This document shows positions 39,984-52,052 of a stretch of DNA of 64,000 nucleotides, piece by piece. Each line of letters opens with the position of its first letter. Position 1 is the first letter of the stretch. This stretch comes from Skeletonema tropicum (lineage: Eukaryota; Bacillariophyta; Thalassiosirophyceae; Thalassiosirales; Thalassiosiraceae). Position numbers and translations under genes: made by a program. The DNA lies in the NCBI GenBank assembly GCA_037178625.1, contig CM074139.1, positions 868,001-932,000 on the forward strand, read 5' to 3'. Below the pieces are notes generated by a model. It saw nothing but the letters and a program-made list of their open reading frames with translations. It was not told the DNA's origin and ran no database searches.

Positions 39984-40922
39984 ATGATGACGCAGCTGTT
40001 CACAAGCTATATCCTCCTCGCCATCCTCGCCCTCAGCACCACCGCAGCCGTAGGAGCACTCTCCGCCTCACCTATGAAACGTATTCTCGTCACAGGAGCA
40101 AACTCCGGCATCGGACTCGCTCTAACGAAACAACTCGTCAAAGACCACGGATGTCATGTCTATCTCGGCTCTCGTGATGTTATCAAGGGACAAAAAGCCG
40201 TAGACGAAGTGAAGCAGACTGCTGGAGATGCTGTCGAGCTATTGAACATTGACGTGTCCAGTGAAGAATCTGTCCAATCAGCTGCCAAAGATCTCGCTTC
40301 CAAACTCGGCTCTGAGAAACTGTATGGATTAGTAAATAATGCTGGAACTGGCGTAATGCACAACACATTACCAGCAGAGATTCTGGACACGAATACACGT
40401 GGCCCACGTCGAGTAGTGAATCAGTTCTTACCCTTGATCAACCAAGATTGCGGACGAATCATAAATCTAGGATCAGGCGGTGGGCCAAACTTCGTTCGTA
40501 GCATCTCCAACAAGAGTGAGAAGCAACGCTACTTGGAACCAATGTCCGAAACACAAATTGAAGAGGAACTTACCAAAATATTGAATACCAATGATCGTCG
40601 GGCAGCCTATCAAGGATCAAAGGCGTTATTGGCGTGCTATACCATGGACTTGGCCGATCAGCATCCTAATTTGATGACATCAATTGTCACTCCTGGGTAT
40701 ATCAAGACTGCCATGACCGAGGGGGCAGGTGCAACAAAGGAGCCTCATGAGGGGACAGTCAGTATAAAGAAAGCATTATTTGAAGATTTGCCGTCGAGTG
40801 GTTGGTTTTGGGGCAGTGATGGCTTAAGAAGTCCACTTCATTGGTTAAGGAATCCGGGAGAGCCTGAATTTGATGGAGTTGTAGATCTTTGGGCAAGCAA
40901 AGAAGAAAAAGTGGTTGTTTGA
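39984..40922 (+). CDS. Short-chain dehydrogenase/reductase (SDR), copy 2
   Basis: The protein has 312 residues and is about 85-90% identical by eye to copy 1. It has a hydrophobic leader (ILLAILALSTTAAVGALS), TGANSGIG at 37-44, NNAG at 118-121, Ser about 164 (NLGSGGG), and Tyr209 and Lys213 in YQGSK. Differences cluster between the catalytic Ser and Tyr, the substrate-binding side (SISNKSEKQRY against NIRSKNDKQRY). The two copies may therefore differ in substrate. It has 11 extra C-terminal residues (WASKEEKVVV). All catalytic residues are present, so both copies are probably functional. Confidence 0.89.
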   Translation: MMTQLFTSYILLAILALSTTAAVGALSASPMKRILVTGANSGIGLALTKQLVKDHGCHVYLGSRDVIKGQKAVDEVKQTAGDAVELLNIDVSSEESVQSAAKDLASKLGSEKLYGLVNNAGTGVMHNTLPAEILDTNTRGPRRVVNQFLPLINQDCGRIINLGSGGGPNFVRSISNKSEKQRYLEPMSETQIEEELTKILNTNDRRAAYQGSKALLACYTMDLADQHPNLMTSIVTPGYIKTAMTEGAGATKEPHEGTVSIKKALFEDLPSSGWFWGSDGLRSPLHWLRNPGEPEFDGVVDLWASKEEKVVV

Positions 40923-41625
40923 TGTTTCACATCTGCTATTGATGCATTGAAGGTGTGGGAGTTTTGTATCAAGAACATATGGCCTTCCCGCAACATGGAA
41001 CAAGTAAACGAACTTATTTTCCCTTCACCTACTCCCTTGCTCTCATCTCTCCCGAATACTTGCTCCGCAACTTCTTCTGAAGTATTACTTGACCACCAGC
41101 TCTATAATAGTGACTGAAATTTGAATAATTAGTCTCCAATTATTGCTACATCGATCTAGGAGGGTTTTTAATCAGCTTTTATGGTGTATCCTTGATAGTG
41201 AAAATCGTGACACTTTCTACTTGTCTTTGTGCCGTCATCTTCTATGAAGGTTGGGTGCTAAAAGAGATTACACACTGACCCTAACCGCCGATGACGCCGA
41301 AGATGTTGTTGATAGCTCCTTATCTGGAGAGAACGCGAATTAAAATGCCAAGATGGGTGGTGATGACAACGATGACGAAATATCCGAGGTGACTAGTGTG
41401 TCGAAGTTCCATCCAGACAACGTCAGAACTGTGCTCTTTGGCGCCTAGGCAATGCGATTTGTTTCATAATGCACTACTGGATCCGATCATATCTGTCAGA
41501 TACCTAAACTCCGATGCAAGGAGTGCAGCCACCTCTAGCAATATTCTCAACGCCAACTTATGCTTAGAAGCAAGTGAACAAGAATTTAAGCATGGACGCA
41601 ATTCATATTGTAACAGTCACAGCTC
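40923..41625. other. Intergenic region between SDR copy 2 and the ATPase gene
   Basis: At 41287-41447 the plus strand reads like a coding remnant (TADDAEDVVDSSLSGENAN, stop, then GGDDNDDEISEVTSVSKFHP and a further stop). It was not identified. The rest holds the 3' ends of the two convergent genes. Confidence 0.4.
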
Positions 41626-44600
41626 TCAAAAATTGTTGTCATTGGAGTTGAAACTATCCAGTTCTCTCTCAATGGAAGCTGCTTTCACTATCGAGCCCCA
41701 TTCCTTGTAACAAGAATGAGCTTGTTGGAAGTAATCCAATGCATTTTGCTCTCTTCCCATCTTTTTGTAGTACAAGCCAGCCTTCTCGCACGCCAATCCC
41801 TGCTCGTGTATGAACTTAGATCTCTTAGCGGATGCGATGGAAGCATCATACAATGCTTCAGCTCTAACGTGACGACCACCAAGCCCATGCAGCTCGGCCT
41901 GTAATAGCTGGAGTTTATTTCTGATATTCACATCCGCGTGTGTCACTGCATCTTTCATAGATTCAATTATTTCATCAACTTCTTTTTGCCTTGAAACATT
42001 TGATTTCTTCTTCAGCATTTCGAGCAAACTAAGCCCGTAGTAGAATTTGATAATGTGATACAAGTACGTTCCTTGTCGGATTCTCGCTAAGCCTTTCTGT
42101 GCAAAATGACGAGATCTCTCATCATAGCCTAACCAAAAGTTCAGTAAGACCTTGAGAAAGTAGAATGTGTCCAGGAACTTATTTCCAGGGTCACTCACAT
42201 CGCCATGATATTCTTTCGATTCAATACCAGTTGCTTCTCCTTTGTCGATCAACGTAGAAACTGTCTCTCGAAAGCAAAGCATGTACTGCTTCGAAACCTC
42301 GCTCTTGTAAGTTTCCAGGAGATGGAGGTAATAATCAATCTCCTTCAGTAGCGAATTCAACTCCTTCTCGCCACTCAAGATGGAGAAATTGATTGATTGC
42401 ACTGCACAAAAGAAACCCGTGTTTGCGTTTCCACTCGATAACGCTGAGTCAAAGCATACGCGAAGCCTTTGCGCACCTGGGTGAAACCATTCAAGATACC
42501 CAACCGCATTGAAGAAGCTGACGGAAACCTCTGCGATTTGATCTGTAGAATTAAACCTTTCTGACAAAGCCATGGCATTCTTTGCAATACGACTGCAAGT
42601 AAAATGATACGACAACGAGAAGTTAGACGAGGACAAGGAAGATGACGTGTATGTAAAATTTATGCGTATGTCTTCAGAACTTACTGGGAGCACTTTACAT
42701 TATGACCACTTCGAATGAGAACATTAGATAACTGAACTAAGGATAATGGAGTATATTTGCACACTCCATTCTGCAAACTCAGTTGGACCGCCTTGCAGAC
42801 ATAGTAGGATACAATGTGCGGAACTTTGAAGAAAAAGGCGGAAGTAATCAGTTGTCCGTAGAATTTGACTACATAGCGTAGTGTGCAATCTTCAATCCTT
42901 TTCCCAAGCCAATCATCACCGTATACTTCATCATACTTCCTCAGAGTTTCTGGGATCATAGCTACAGCTTCCTCAGGATCTACCGACTCTGGGATTGTCT
43001 CTCCCAGTTCAGTTAAAACAGATGAACATGTGCGGTATGCATCAGCTACTTTGCCCTGTGCTTGGAAGACTGTACAAGGGCGACGAAGATGTTGTTAGTC
43101 GGTGTCAGGTACGAAGTGATCAAATGATCTGGTAAGGGCCAATACACAGTACAAGATAGATAATGCACTTACTCTGAGAAAGCAAAAAGTATGATGGTAA
43201 CTTGTCTTTTGTGCAACGAGCTTCTCTCAATATGCTTCGCAAAATATTCTGGGCGTCGTCGTACTTGCAAGACGAGTTGGCAGCACTCGCCATCATGAAG
43301 TTAAGTCGGAGACTCATATCATAATGTCTTTCCCAGTGATCATTAGGAAGTAGTGATGATGCAACTTTGAGGTACGCATATGCCGTTTTGTGACGACAAC
43401 TATCGATGGCCATCTTTCCCGCAGCCATGTTCAGCTTCACAACTGGCAAACACAACTCATCATCCTTCAGGATGGACTCTTCGCCGTGATTCATCTGCGT
43501 AGCGATCAAAAGGATGGTACCGCCTACGTCCTTCCCATCACAAACTGAGTGCAGAACTTTGCCCAGGTTATAGTGGAACTGATGTGAAATCAAATCGCAA
43601 AACAATTAGTGACGGAGGGATAAGACAAAGAGTACACACAGCACCACAAACAAGTTGCAAAAGACATACCTGATTCTTGTCGCTCTCGGGAATGAGATCG
43701 TATGCTGCCTCTCGCACTTTGTCATGCACAAAATTGAGGGTTCCTTCTCTATTCCTTTCAACGTAACCATCACTGACCGCTCTCTCTAACCCATCTCGAA
43801 CCTCACCATACTCGGTAGAATCCATCAGGTAGCGAATCACCGACTCATTGGTCCGAGTCCCAAAGCAAGCCATTACTTTCAGCAACAATTGAACATTGTT
43901 GGGCAGTCCATTCATTTTGGAAGATAGAAGGTGAAGGACATTGTCCGTGATCTCCTCTGCACGTATGATATCCTCGTCCCATACCCACCGCTTCTGATGA
44001 AAGTTGTATTTCAGTAGGTCCCGGTCTTTTAACGAATTAATGAATTCCATCACGAAGAATGGATTGCCCTTGGTCTTTTGCATCACAACTTCTGACAAAG
44101 ACTCACAGATGCGTGGATACAGACACAAGGCATCAGATATCATCGTGTTGAGATCTTCTCGGTCCAATCCGGTCAAGGATACTTTGTTTGTTGGCACACG
44201 ACTCATCTCCAATTTCTTCATCAAGTCGAACACAGCATGGTCTGCAGTAACTTCGTTATCCCTATATGTACCAACAAAAAACATGCAACCTCCCATTGTA
44301 TCAGATAAAAACGTGTGAATCACGTCAAGTGCTGTGTCATCGGCCCACTGTAAATCGTCCAAAAAGAGCTGAACCGCATCACGAAAAACATGTGCATGAG
44401 ATTCCTCTTTTCGGAATGAAATGACAAGTAAAATTTAGCCAATCGTAAAGGACTTACCATTACTGGGTGCTTCGGGCTCGAGACTAACCTCATGAAACGT
44501 GAGAGCGTGAATCCAACGCTACGGACATCCATTGCGTTTCCTCCTCCAGCGCTGGCTTCTTCTTCCGTCGCTGGACCTACGAACTCAGGCGAAAGCACCT

Positions 44601-45933
44601 TGATATTCTTTACTATTCTTGCTAGCAAGGCAATATCTGCTCCAAATTCGTCTCTCAGCTTCTTGGCAAGCAGGGCTATTTGGGGGGGAGTATTCCTGCC
44701 TTTCAGCATCAGACATAATTGGTCAAGTGCCGAAATAACTCCAGACAGGGATCTCTCCCGAGATAAGTCGTCGAACTTATGTTTGATTACATATCCCCCC
44801 ACAACATTCACCCTTGCCCTCAAAGTATTCACTAACATGCTCTTCCCACATCCAGAGAAGCCACCAATGAAGAATGCCTCACTCTTTCCACGTGACACCC
44901 GACAGAATGCATCAGTTATGAGAGTCTCCTCTTTATCACGTCCATACAGCTTCTCTTTTCTGTATTGGAGATTCATCTGTTCAGTATTAAATAAGAAGCG
45001 ATCTGGATCGAGCAGCAGCAGATGCAAATCTTCGGCTACGTCTCGCAGCGACTTGTAAGCATCATCCGAAGATTGACTTTCCTCCCCCCTCAGAGCAGCT
45101 CCGAGAAGATTTTCCGTCATCAAGCAAAGCAATGCCGGAATCCCAAGCTGCTGCATTCGGACTATGGATGGTATTTGAAATGGTTGCTCAGCCTTGTCTA
45201 AGCTCCCCTTCTCGCTCTTGGCATATGATGATAACAAGACATGTGACGACTTTGCCCTTTTAGGTGCAGGTTCTTCGGTGTCACCTTCTGAGAGAGAAAA
45301 ATCTTCAGGAAATTTCTCATGGGTAAATAGCTCATAGAGTAGTTTTGCAACCATGTAATAATGACAGCGGTGGTCGCTCTTTCTTTCATTATCTTCAGCA
45401 TCTTCCCTAGCCGTCGCAGCCACCGCAGTCTTCACAGAAGATTCTTCTTCTTGAGTCACTGCTGATGTCAACATCTCTTCGACTTCTAAATACCTCCCTA
45501 ATTGACCTTGCTTCTCTTCAGGTTCCATCAAACAGCTGAGATATGCGGGCTCTTCGATTGACAGCGCTAACCGGGGACATTTCATACTCACGCCCTTTAT
45601 GTCATCCCATGGCTGATGAGGGCGTTCCGGCGGTGATTTTTTAGAGACATGAACGGCAAAATTATCAAATTGCAAGATATCTTGATCCGCCCCATCATTA
45701 CTGTTTTTGTCTGAGCGCAAAAGCAGCTCAGCTATCCCGAAAGCAACGGTGGTCTTTCGAAGAATTGATTCTTTACTGCACGTGTTTCTATTATTATTAT
45801 TATTATTGGGGCTGCCACTCGGATTCAAGGGCGTCTTTTTTGCCTCGATGTCCATCCAACTGCGAAGGGGAATGACGAGATCTTCAGAGGCGTCTGTAGG
45901 TGCAGCCATAACGTCCGTTGTTTCGTTGCTCAT
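41626..45933 (-). CDS. AAA-ATPase/TPR signalling protein, copy A (five exons)
   Basis: Exons from the 5' end are 45933-44458, 44368-43670, 43578-43173, 43069-42685 and 42592-41626. All introns are GT-AG, 89-103 bp, and the total is 3933 bases (1310 residues). Residues about 190-340 resemble the C-lobe of a protein kinase (VAKLLYELFTHE) without visible catalytic motifs. An AAA_16-type ATPase follows, with KLYGRDKE, Walker A GFSGCGKS at about 359-366 and Walker B LFLDDLQWAD at 493-502. After this come a winged-helix-like segment (VHDKVREAAYDLIPE) and a helical TPR-like region to the end. This matches a multi-domain family expanded in diatoms and related to bacterial multi-sensor kinase regulators. 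Its partner and signal are unknown. It is probably cytoplasmic or nuclear; no signal peptide is seen. Confidence 0.78.
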
Positions 45934-47520
45934 TGTTCCGTGTAACTGCTAAAATATTATGCTCTGAGCTGACCACTACATGAAAATGATTTGTCGTTGA
46001 ATCTTTGTCAATAAGAGAGAAAGAGAATGTAGTAAGATGAAAGCTCCGGAGTACTTATGGAAGCAGTTCTCTTCACTTGCTTTGATTGAACGATGATTCT
46101 CCTCGTTCCGTGGCCGATGAGACACTTATGACATAAGTATGTAATTCTTTAAAGATTCCGCATGTCACTCTATCAATGCTACTCGGTACTACGCCCGTAC
46201 GTGTGAGTGATGATAACGTAGAAAATGACAGATTTGAGATGGGAGTCTCACAAGGTAGGTTTCCACTAGGGGGCTTGGTGGGTGAGCAGCCAGGCAGAAC
46301 CTCAATATTACGGACACGCCAAAATGAAAGCAACGAAAGCATTTGCTCCAATAAAAACATTATATACTGTTAATATAGTCTTATGTCAGCGGAGATTGGG
46401 ATGAATCCCGCCCTCTACATTGTATAATTGCCTGTCTTTTAGCATGGCATCAATTATCTTCGTTGATTCCGTTTCATATCCATAAAACTCTCTTATCTCG
46501 TCCATCGCAACATCGTAATGAATTCCTTTATCACATAGACGCTCCATACAGTCCTAAACAACTTTCTTCTCGAAAATTTCTGTCGAGTTTCATTATCTTG
46601 ATTTCGTTCACACCGAGTGAATTGTATGGCAGGTCTTGTTCCTATTCCGACCGAGTCTATAATATTCTGTCCAAAAGCGTGCAGCAGCATCGGGCTGCTA
46701 CAAGTATTGCTGGTTTTTACCCCTCACCGCACGACCATGTGACTGCACACTTCACATTCCTCACTCGAGCATCCATTTGAGAGCCTTGAACTCAAACACG
46801 CACACATCACCATCTTTTTCCATGGAAGACTGTTATGAAATCCATAAATTAGGAAGCATAGTGCTTCCCTTTTTCTTTCATTGTTGATTCATTGTAGACA
46901 GTGAGTCCCAACCCGCCTGCATCGAAATCGACGGCGCCTCCGTCCACATCGAAGCTGCTGCCGCCGCCGCCGCCGCCACTTGCCGCCACGGCACCGATCG
47001 GCGGCGATGTTTTTTTGAACTTGGATTGTTGCTAAGATACGGCTGGCCGCCGCCCTCTAACAGGCGGCTGCTTCTTGCTGCTTCTCATTGCTACTCGTCG
47101 ACGATGCTGCTTTGACCATGGTGATGGTCTTGTGCTTTTGACGTGATGCTACGGGCGGCTCAAAATATCATGGTGCGTTACAGGCTTTACAGAAGCCCGC
47201 TCCAGAATGACAGAATCACATTCTGTAGGAGTTCCTACGCAGACAGTTGTCACTTTTCTGGCAAAAAAAAGTTACTCCGAGAATGACAAATCAAGCCCTC
47301 GTACCCGCTGTTGCTAGCAAATTTAGCTAGCACCGTACCCGCCAATGTGACAGAGTACTTGGCCACAAATGGCGCCAACTAACAAATCACTAGCTTTGAG
47401 AGACCTCCGTACCGGCCAGAATGTGATTTTTGTCACATTTCTGACGTACTACGCTTGTACTCGGAGTATTTGCAACTATTTTTGCAACCGTGTAATCACA
47501 TACATGGTCACATAGTAGTC
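45934..47520. other. Upstream region of ATPase copy A and gene-free DNA
   Basis: The promoter of copy A lies at its left end. A CCG-rich tract (about 46960-46985) could encode only poly-Ala/Pro. At 47200-47440, words such as CCAGAATG and TGTGAC recur in both orientations around a CTAGCAAATTTAGCTAG palindrome, suggesting an old inverted-repeat element. No gene was recognised. Confidence 0.4.
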
Positions 47521-48754
47521 ACACATGTCAGATCACGTGAAAGATGCGATTTTTCTTTATGACAAAGACATAGACACAAGACATGCCTACCATGACATGC
47601 GCTTCATTTGCCCTTGGGTCGTCGTTCAGCCACCGCCATTGGCCATGAAATGGTATTGCATATTGTGAGCTTCCGTCAGAGCCGTCGATCGTCGTCATTA
47701 GCGTTATAGAATCACTGAGAGCATCATTGAAAAAGAGGCACGCGTGTGCTTGCAGCATTATGTTTGTTTCTCACAGCAAATCAATCCAAACCGGAGGGAA
47801 GATTACATCTACGACAACAGCAGCGGCAGTTTTCAACAATTGAGTGGACGTGAGATGTTGTTTGAAATGTTATCGTGGCTATCTCTGAGTGTGCTCAGAC
47901 GAGTGGTCGTCAATGATGTTGTCGTCTAAGAGGGTGATGTGCGTTGCGCTTATCCCTGACATCCTATCATATGGCAAAATGCTTTTCTATGATAAGTCGT
48001 ACACACGTTACGTCAATAATTAGTTGTTATTCAATGTTATGTTATTTGCAGTGTCTCGGAAAGATCTAATATATCCTATTACCCAATGCCATGAACATGT
48101 TTGCATTATGTGTGTTGAATTAGCTTTTCAAGTCAATTTTCATCTTGCTTCTGTTGCCAACTGACGCATCGATCAGTACGCTATACCCATGCAAGTAGTG
48201 AGTGCGCCATCATTGTACCCCGTACATAATCCTCTATTATACTCGTTTTTTATCACACCAAACGTGATATTTGTGTCGGCACACACAATATGTCAGCCGC
48301 TGATGTATGGTATGGACGATACGTCTCTCTACTAGATGATCGATATATCGTTCGACATCAGCCATAACATTCGATTCAGCTGCCTTATGGGAACGCCATA
48401 CAATGTATTCTGCTATCGCACGGTCGTATAGATGATGGTGTGTTATCTAGCTGGGCTAGAGTGTACTTATGGTGATCGGCGCCTGCCGGAGCGATGGAAA
48501 AGAAGTGTGACCAATGACCGCTCTGCGCTGTCACACTGCGTTTACTTTGGGTTGCAAAAGTTGCAAAAAGCATGCTCTTTTGCAAGGATTTTCGCAACTT
48601 CGGTTGCAAAATGACCATAAAATACCAAAATTAAGACCGACATACCACGCTCCTGACCGTGATATATTTTTATTGTATAATCACGCTACGAATTCCTCTG
48701 TAACTTTTGCTACTTGGGTTGCAAATCCGGGTTAATACCTTGTACCTTTGTATG
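47521..48754. other. Gene-free region
   Basis: Short frames on both strands have no recognisable features. A near-perfect palindrome around TTGCAAAAAGCATGCTCTTT (about 48558-48583) is present. Nothing else can be supported. Confidence 0.4.
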
Positions 48755-49059
48755 TATATCCCAGATAAATTTAACCTGCAGTTTTCTGCTGGTAAGAAAA
48801 TGGCGGCAAAGCGGTCTGGCCTTTACCTGCAGTTGAACTGCAGGTAAGGAACATAGTGTTCCTACGTACATCGTACGGAGGGGGAAATGGGAAAAAAGAG
48901 GATGCGAACCTAAGTGTGTAAAACGGGGGCAAAGGTACATAGGAATTAATATTACCTTACCAGCAGTTTTACTGCAGGTAAGGGATTTCTACGTAGCCTG
49001 GTATGTTTTCTACGGTAACCAGCAGTAAAACTGCTGGTATTAAATTTATCTGGGATATA
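48755..49059. mobile_element. Palindrome-rich MITE with ~38-bp terminal inverted repeats
   Basis: The left end (TATATCCCAGATAAATTTAA, then CCTGCAGTTTTCTGCTGGTA) is mirrored at the right end (about 49018-49059) with few mismatches. The interior has further palindromes: TTACCTGCAGTT-G-AACTGCAGGTAA at about 48823-48847 and ACCAGCAGTTTTACTGCAGGT near 48960. The ends start with TATA, so a TA target duplication is possible. There is no coding capacity. Confidence 0.78.
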
Positions 49060-49199
49060 TTCCTTCCAAATTTAACTTGAAGTTTAAGTTTTCAACTCTC
49101 ATTATCCTGCATCCGGCATACGAGGATAGGCTTAATGATGACATGTGAAAAATACTTCAATTTATGACACTTTTTGTTCCTTACTTATGGATAACCCGG

Positions 49200-49324
49200 C
49201 AGCAAGTTTTAGCAGAAAGGGCCATCAGACATTAGCCTCAACGCTAGATTTCTGAGAACCACGACTTAACCTTCATAGCAAACACTCGTTGCATCGGCCA
49301 CTTACAAAAATCAGCCACTGTCAA
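49200..49324 (+). repeat. Copy 1 of a ~150-bp dispersed repeat (split by an element)
   Basis: Sequence from CAGCAAGTTTTAGCAGAAAG to ACTGTCAA matches 54244-54373. It is interrupted at ACTGTCAA by the 1.45-kb element and continues after it (50776 onward, ACTGTCAACCCCAGGTTCCC). Confidence 0.8.
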
Positions 49325-50775
49325 TATATAGGCGTATCGGGATCGTGGGCACACTACAGGTCTCGCTTCAACAGAAACATTCGACGGTTGGTTGGAATAA
49401 TAGAAGTTGATTGTAGTGAACAAGGGATGTCAAATGAGTGCATTTGATGGTGTTTTGTGGTACTATTATGTACGATTATGGTACTTTAGGGTATGTAGGG
49501 GAATGTTTTCTGTTAAAGCTCTAACTTCTCGACCGTCAAGCAAAACGGGTCCTCTGACTTGAACAAAAATAATGCCCGCGTGTCGAAACTTTCACTAGCT
49601 TTCCACGCGATGACAGGAGACCACCCGCCACCCGCCGCTCCATGGCAAATAACCGACAACCATGATGAACATTGCCGCTGCCGAAATAGACCAAGTTAAT
49701 CGCCGACTTATCGACCGATGGGTGGCTGATCGTTACTATGGATTACTATGTAAGTGTTGAAGCCCTCGCAGCTGCCAAATCCACCGAGGAGAGGCAGAAT
49801 GGCGACGATTTATAACGGCGATGTTCGGCGCTCGCCGGCCGCCGAACAGGGGTTATTGAACACCTTAATGGCCGTTTCTTCTGCATCCAAGCACGATAAC
49901 ATGATCATAGTAATCCATAGTAACTTTCAGCCATCGATCGGCCGGTAGGTCGATGATTAAGTTGGTCTATTTCGGCAGCGGCGTGATTACCGTATCTAGC
50001 GGCCGCCGTGTTATTTTTTTGTCCCCGTTTTGACGGTCGAGATCTTAGAGGTTAACTCGAAGTCTCAGCACCCTACATACACTAAAGTACATAATCATAG
50101 ATACCACCTACACAAAATCACTTGTTTCGCCCCCTCCCATCCAGGGCTGTATACCCACTCCGTACCCACCGAAAAAATACCTAGGTATCAGGTATTTTTT
50201 GGGTATTGGGTGTAACTATTGCGTACGTACCTGCTCGATTTCTGTATGGGTACTTACCTGATACGTACGTACCTATGGGTAACTACCTTCTGGGTACTCC
50301 TAATCAGGTACAAAAGAGCTCGAAATACCCGTAAAATAGCGAAATTTACGCCTGAAATGGCCGAAATTCTTCAGAAAAGTACCCATTCAAGGACCAAACT
50401 CGCACCTAACGGGGTCACCTAGGTAATGGGTACGTAACCAGGTAATACGTACCCAGTCGAAAATACGGATGGGTATTACCCAATACGTAGGTACCTACGT
50501 TTTTTCGGAGTAGGTATAGCCCTGCTCCCATCATCCCAAAGATCCGGTGCTGAGCAGAGTTAGCCGAGACCTGTAGTGTGATCGTTGGCGCTTTTCATAC
50601 CCTCTTGTTGGGGGTGCCCACAACTGCAAAAAATGAGGTGAAAATGAGCTAAAATGCGGGCAAAATCCCCGAATATCGACACAAAATCACCCAAAATCTC
50701 CCGTCAAGCCTCCTGTCATATCAAACCAGTCCTTCTTGTGGGCACGCCAACGCGCCCACTATCCCGATACGCCTA
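49325..50775. mobile_element. Foldback-type element with terminal inverted repeats and 8-bp target duplication
   Basis: The ends TAGGCGTATCGGGAT(C/A)GTGGGC are inverted (left 49330-49351, right 50754-50775). ACTGTCAA flanks both sides (49317-49324 and 50776-50783), and the uninterrupted site exists at 54366-54373. Long inverted arms continue inward: 49352-49366 against 50568-50583, 49437-49504 against 50068-50130, 49514-49560 against 50005-50056, and 49674-49750 against 49915-49982. An 8-bp duplication fits hAT-type transposition. Four extra bases (TATA) lie between the left duplication and the inverted repeat. It has no transposase frame. Confidence 0.78.
50142..50524. mobile_element. hAT-like MITE nested in the foldback element
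   Basis: The 383-bp insert has ends CAGGGCTGTATACCCACTCCG-like and its inverse CGGAGTAGGTATAGCCCTG. It is flanked by an 8-bp duplication CTCCCATC (50134-50141 and 50525-50532). CAGGG-type ends with 8-bp duplications are typical of hAT elements. The interior is full of GGTAC/GTACC-type words (for example GTACGTACCT) and has no coding potential. Confidence 0.82.
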
Positions 50776-50783
50776 ACTGTCAA

Positions 50784-52052
50784 CCCCAGGTTCCCGTGGT
50801 CCCCATTTACGCCGTCATAGTGAGTAACACCAGCCCCCACAACGACCTCAAAAAATTTAGTGCGCCGCCGCACTAGCGCATTAGAATCAAAAGCCTAAGC
50901 GTCGGGCCGTGAATGAAGAGGTCTTGAGAGATAGTGAAGAGGTAAGGAGGCTTTACTCTAGAGAGTCAAAAATGTGAAGACAACGCAGCTTCAACTTCAT
51001 CTACAAGAAGACAAAGAACAGATTTCTATTTCTACTAAGATTCAATATCTAAAGAAAGGAGTTGGTGGCAATTTTAATAATCATAATGAATTAGTACTGC
51101 TACTGCACATTTAGGATTATTGTTACTTATATCAGTATCAGCGACCCTCTAGCAGCCACAACAATGGAACCACTGTCAGCAGAGTAGCCATCAGATTCTT
51201 CATCCTCCTCACTGTCCTTTTCTAGACCTCCATCTGATGTAGTCTTCCTTCATGGGATTCTGCTGAGGTACTTCTTGCAGAGTAGAGGTGGTGAAGAGGA
51301 TGAAGTTGTTTTGAAGAGGTAGTAAAGAGGTCGATGTCGAAGAGTTGGAGAAATGGCCAGTGTGATTTCTCTTTTTCAAGAAACATTTGACTTATGCATG
51401 ACATTCCCCTTCTTGTCATTTTTTATTCACCTCAAAGCATTGCTATCAAAATAGCAACCTGACTCTTAAGAATATTATGGATGTTTGGCCCAGGTGCAAC
51501 ACCACCAAAAATCTCCCTCCAAGAAAAGTGAAGGAAAACAAGAAGGCAACCGACGAGTGCTCCGGCTCCGTCTCCTTCAGCTAAAGATAAAGAAGATGTC
51601 TGAGTATGCAGTCCTACTCTAGTATTTGTGTACATACGCTGTGTTTGGTATTTGTTTACACTTGTATGGTATTGTTTGTGTACAGGTAACTCATTATGAT
51701 GTGAAACAGAATGGGAGTGTGCATGTGCCGTGTGATTAAGATTTCTAGCTCCAGCTCCAGCTACAACCAATTGAAACAATAAGATGTCTCACTTCGACTA
51801 TGTTACAGACCACTACCATTCGTGAACAACGAGGAAGTAAATTCTTCACCCCATCTTGCGGTTGTTGTTGTGGAATCTCGTCTATCTCCGTGTCGTAGAC
51901 TAAATTGCAATGCTCCACCACTCCTTCAAACCTGCCTGAAAATATACTCAATTTCCCATTGAGGGCAATTCTCAAAGTGATCCATGGTCCGCGCGTTGAC
52001 GGACGTTGAGAAAGCGTTGAAATTTGATCCATGATGTTACGAGAAACGGTAC
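50784..52052. other. Gene-free region right of the foldback element
   Basis: No recognisable gene is present. Minus-strand frames at 51432-52095 have no family features. Three plus-strand stretches are purine-rich (AAGAGGT repeats, about 50930-51330), perhaps a degenerate simple repeat. Confidence 0.4.

Noticed and set aside
41287..41447. Possible gene between SDR copy 2 and the ATPase
   Set aside because: It is coding-like in composition but broken by stops, with no start or recognised family; listed only as a remnant within the intergenic entry.
44320..44404. Read-through of ATPase exon 1 into VSPLRLAKFYLS... as the true C-terminus
   Set aside because: A clear GTAAGT donor and a TTCAG acceptor join the frame to LFLDDLQWAD, restoring a normal Walker B motif; the read-through would lose it.
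44492..45058. 188-codon plus-strand frame opposite ATPase exon 1 (and its twin at 57734-58300)
   Set aside because: It is antisense to a well-supported ATPase exon with Walker A; its presence in both copies follows from DNA identity, not selection.
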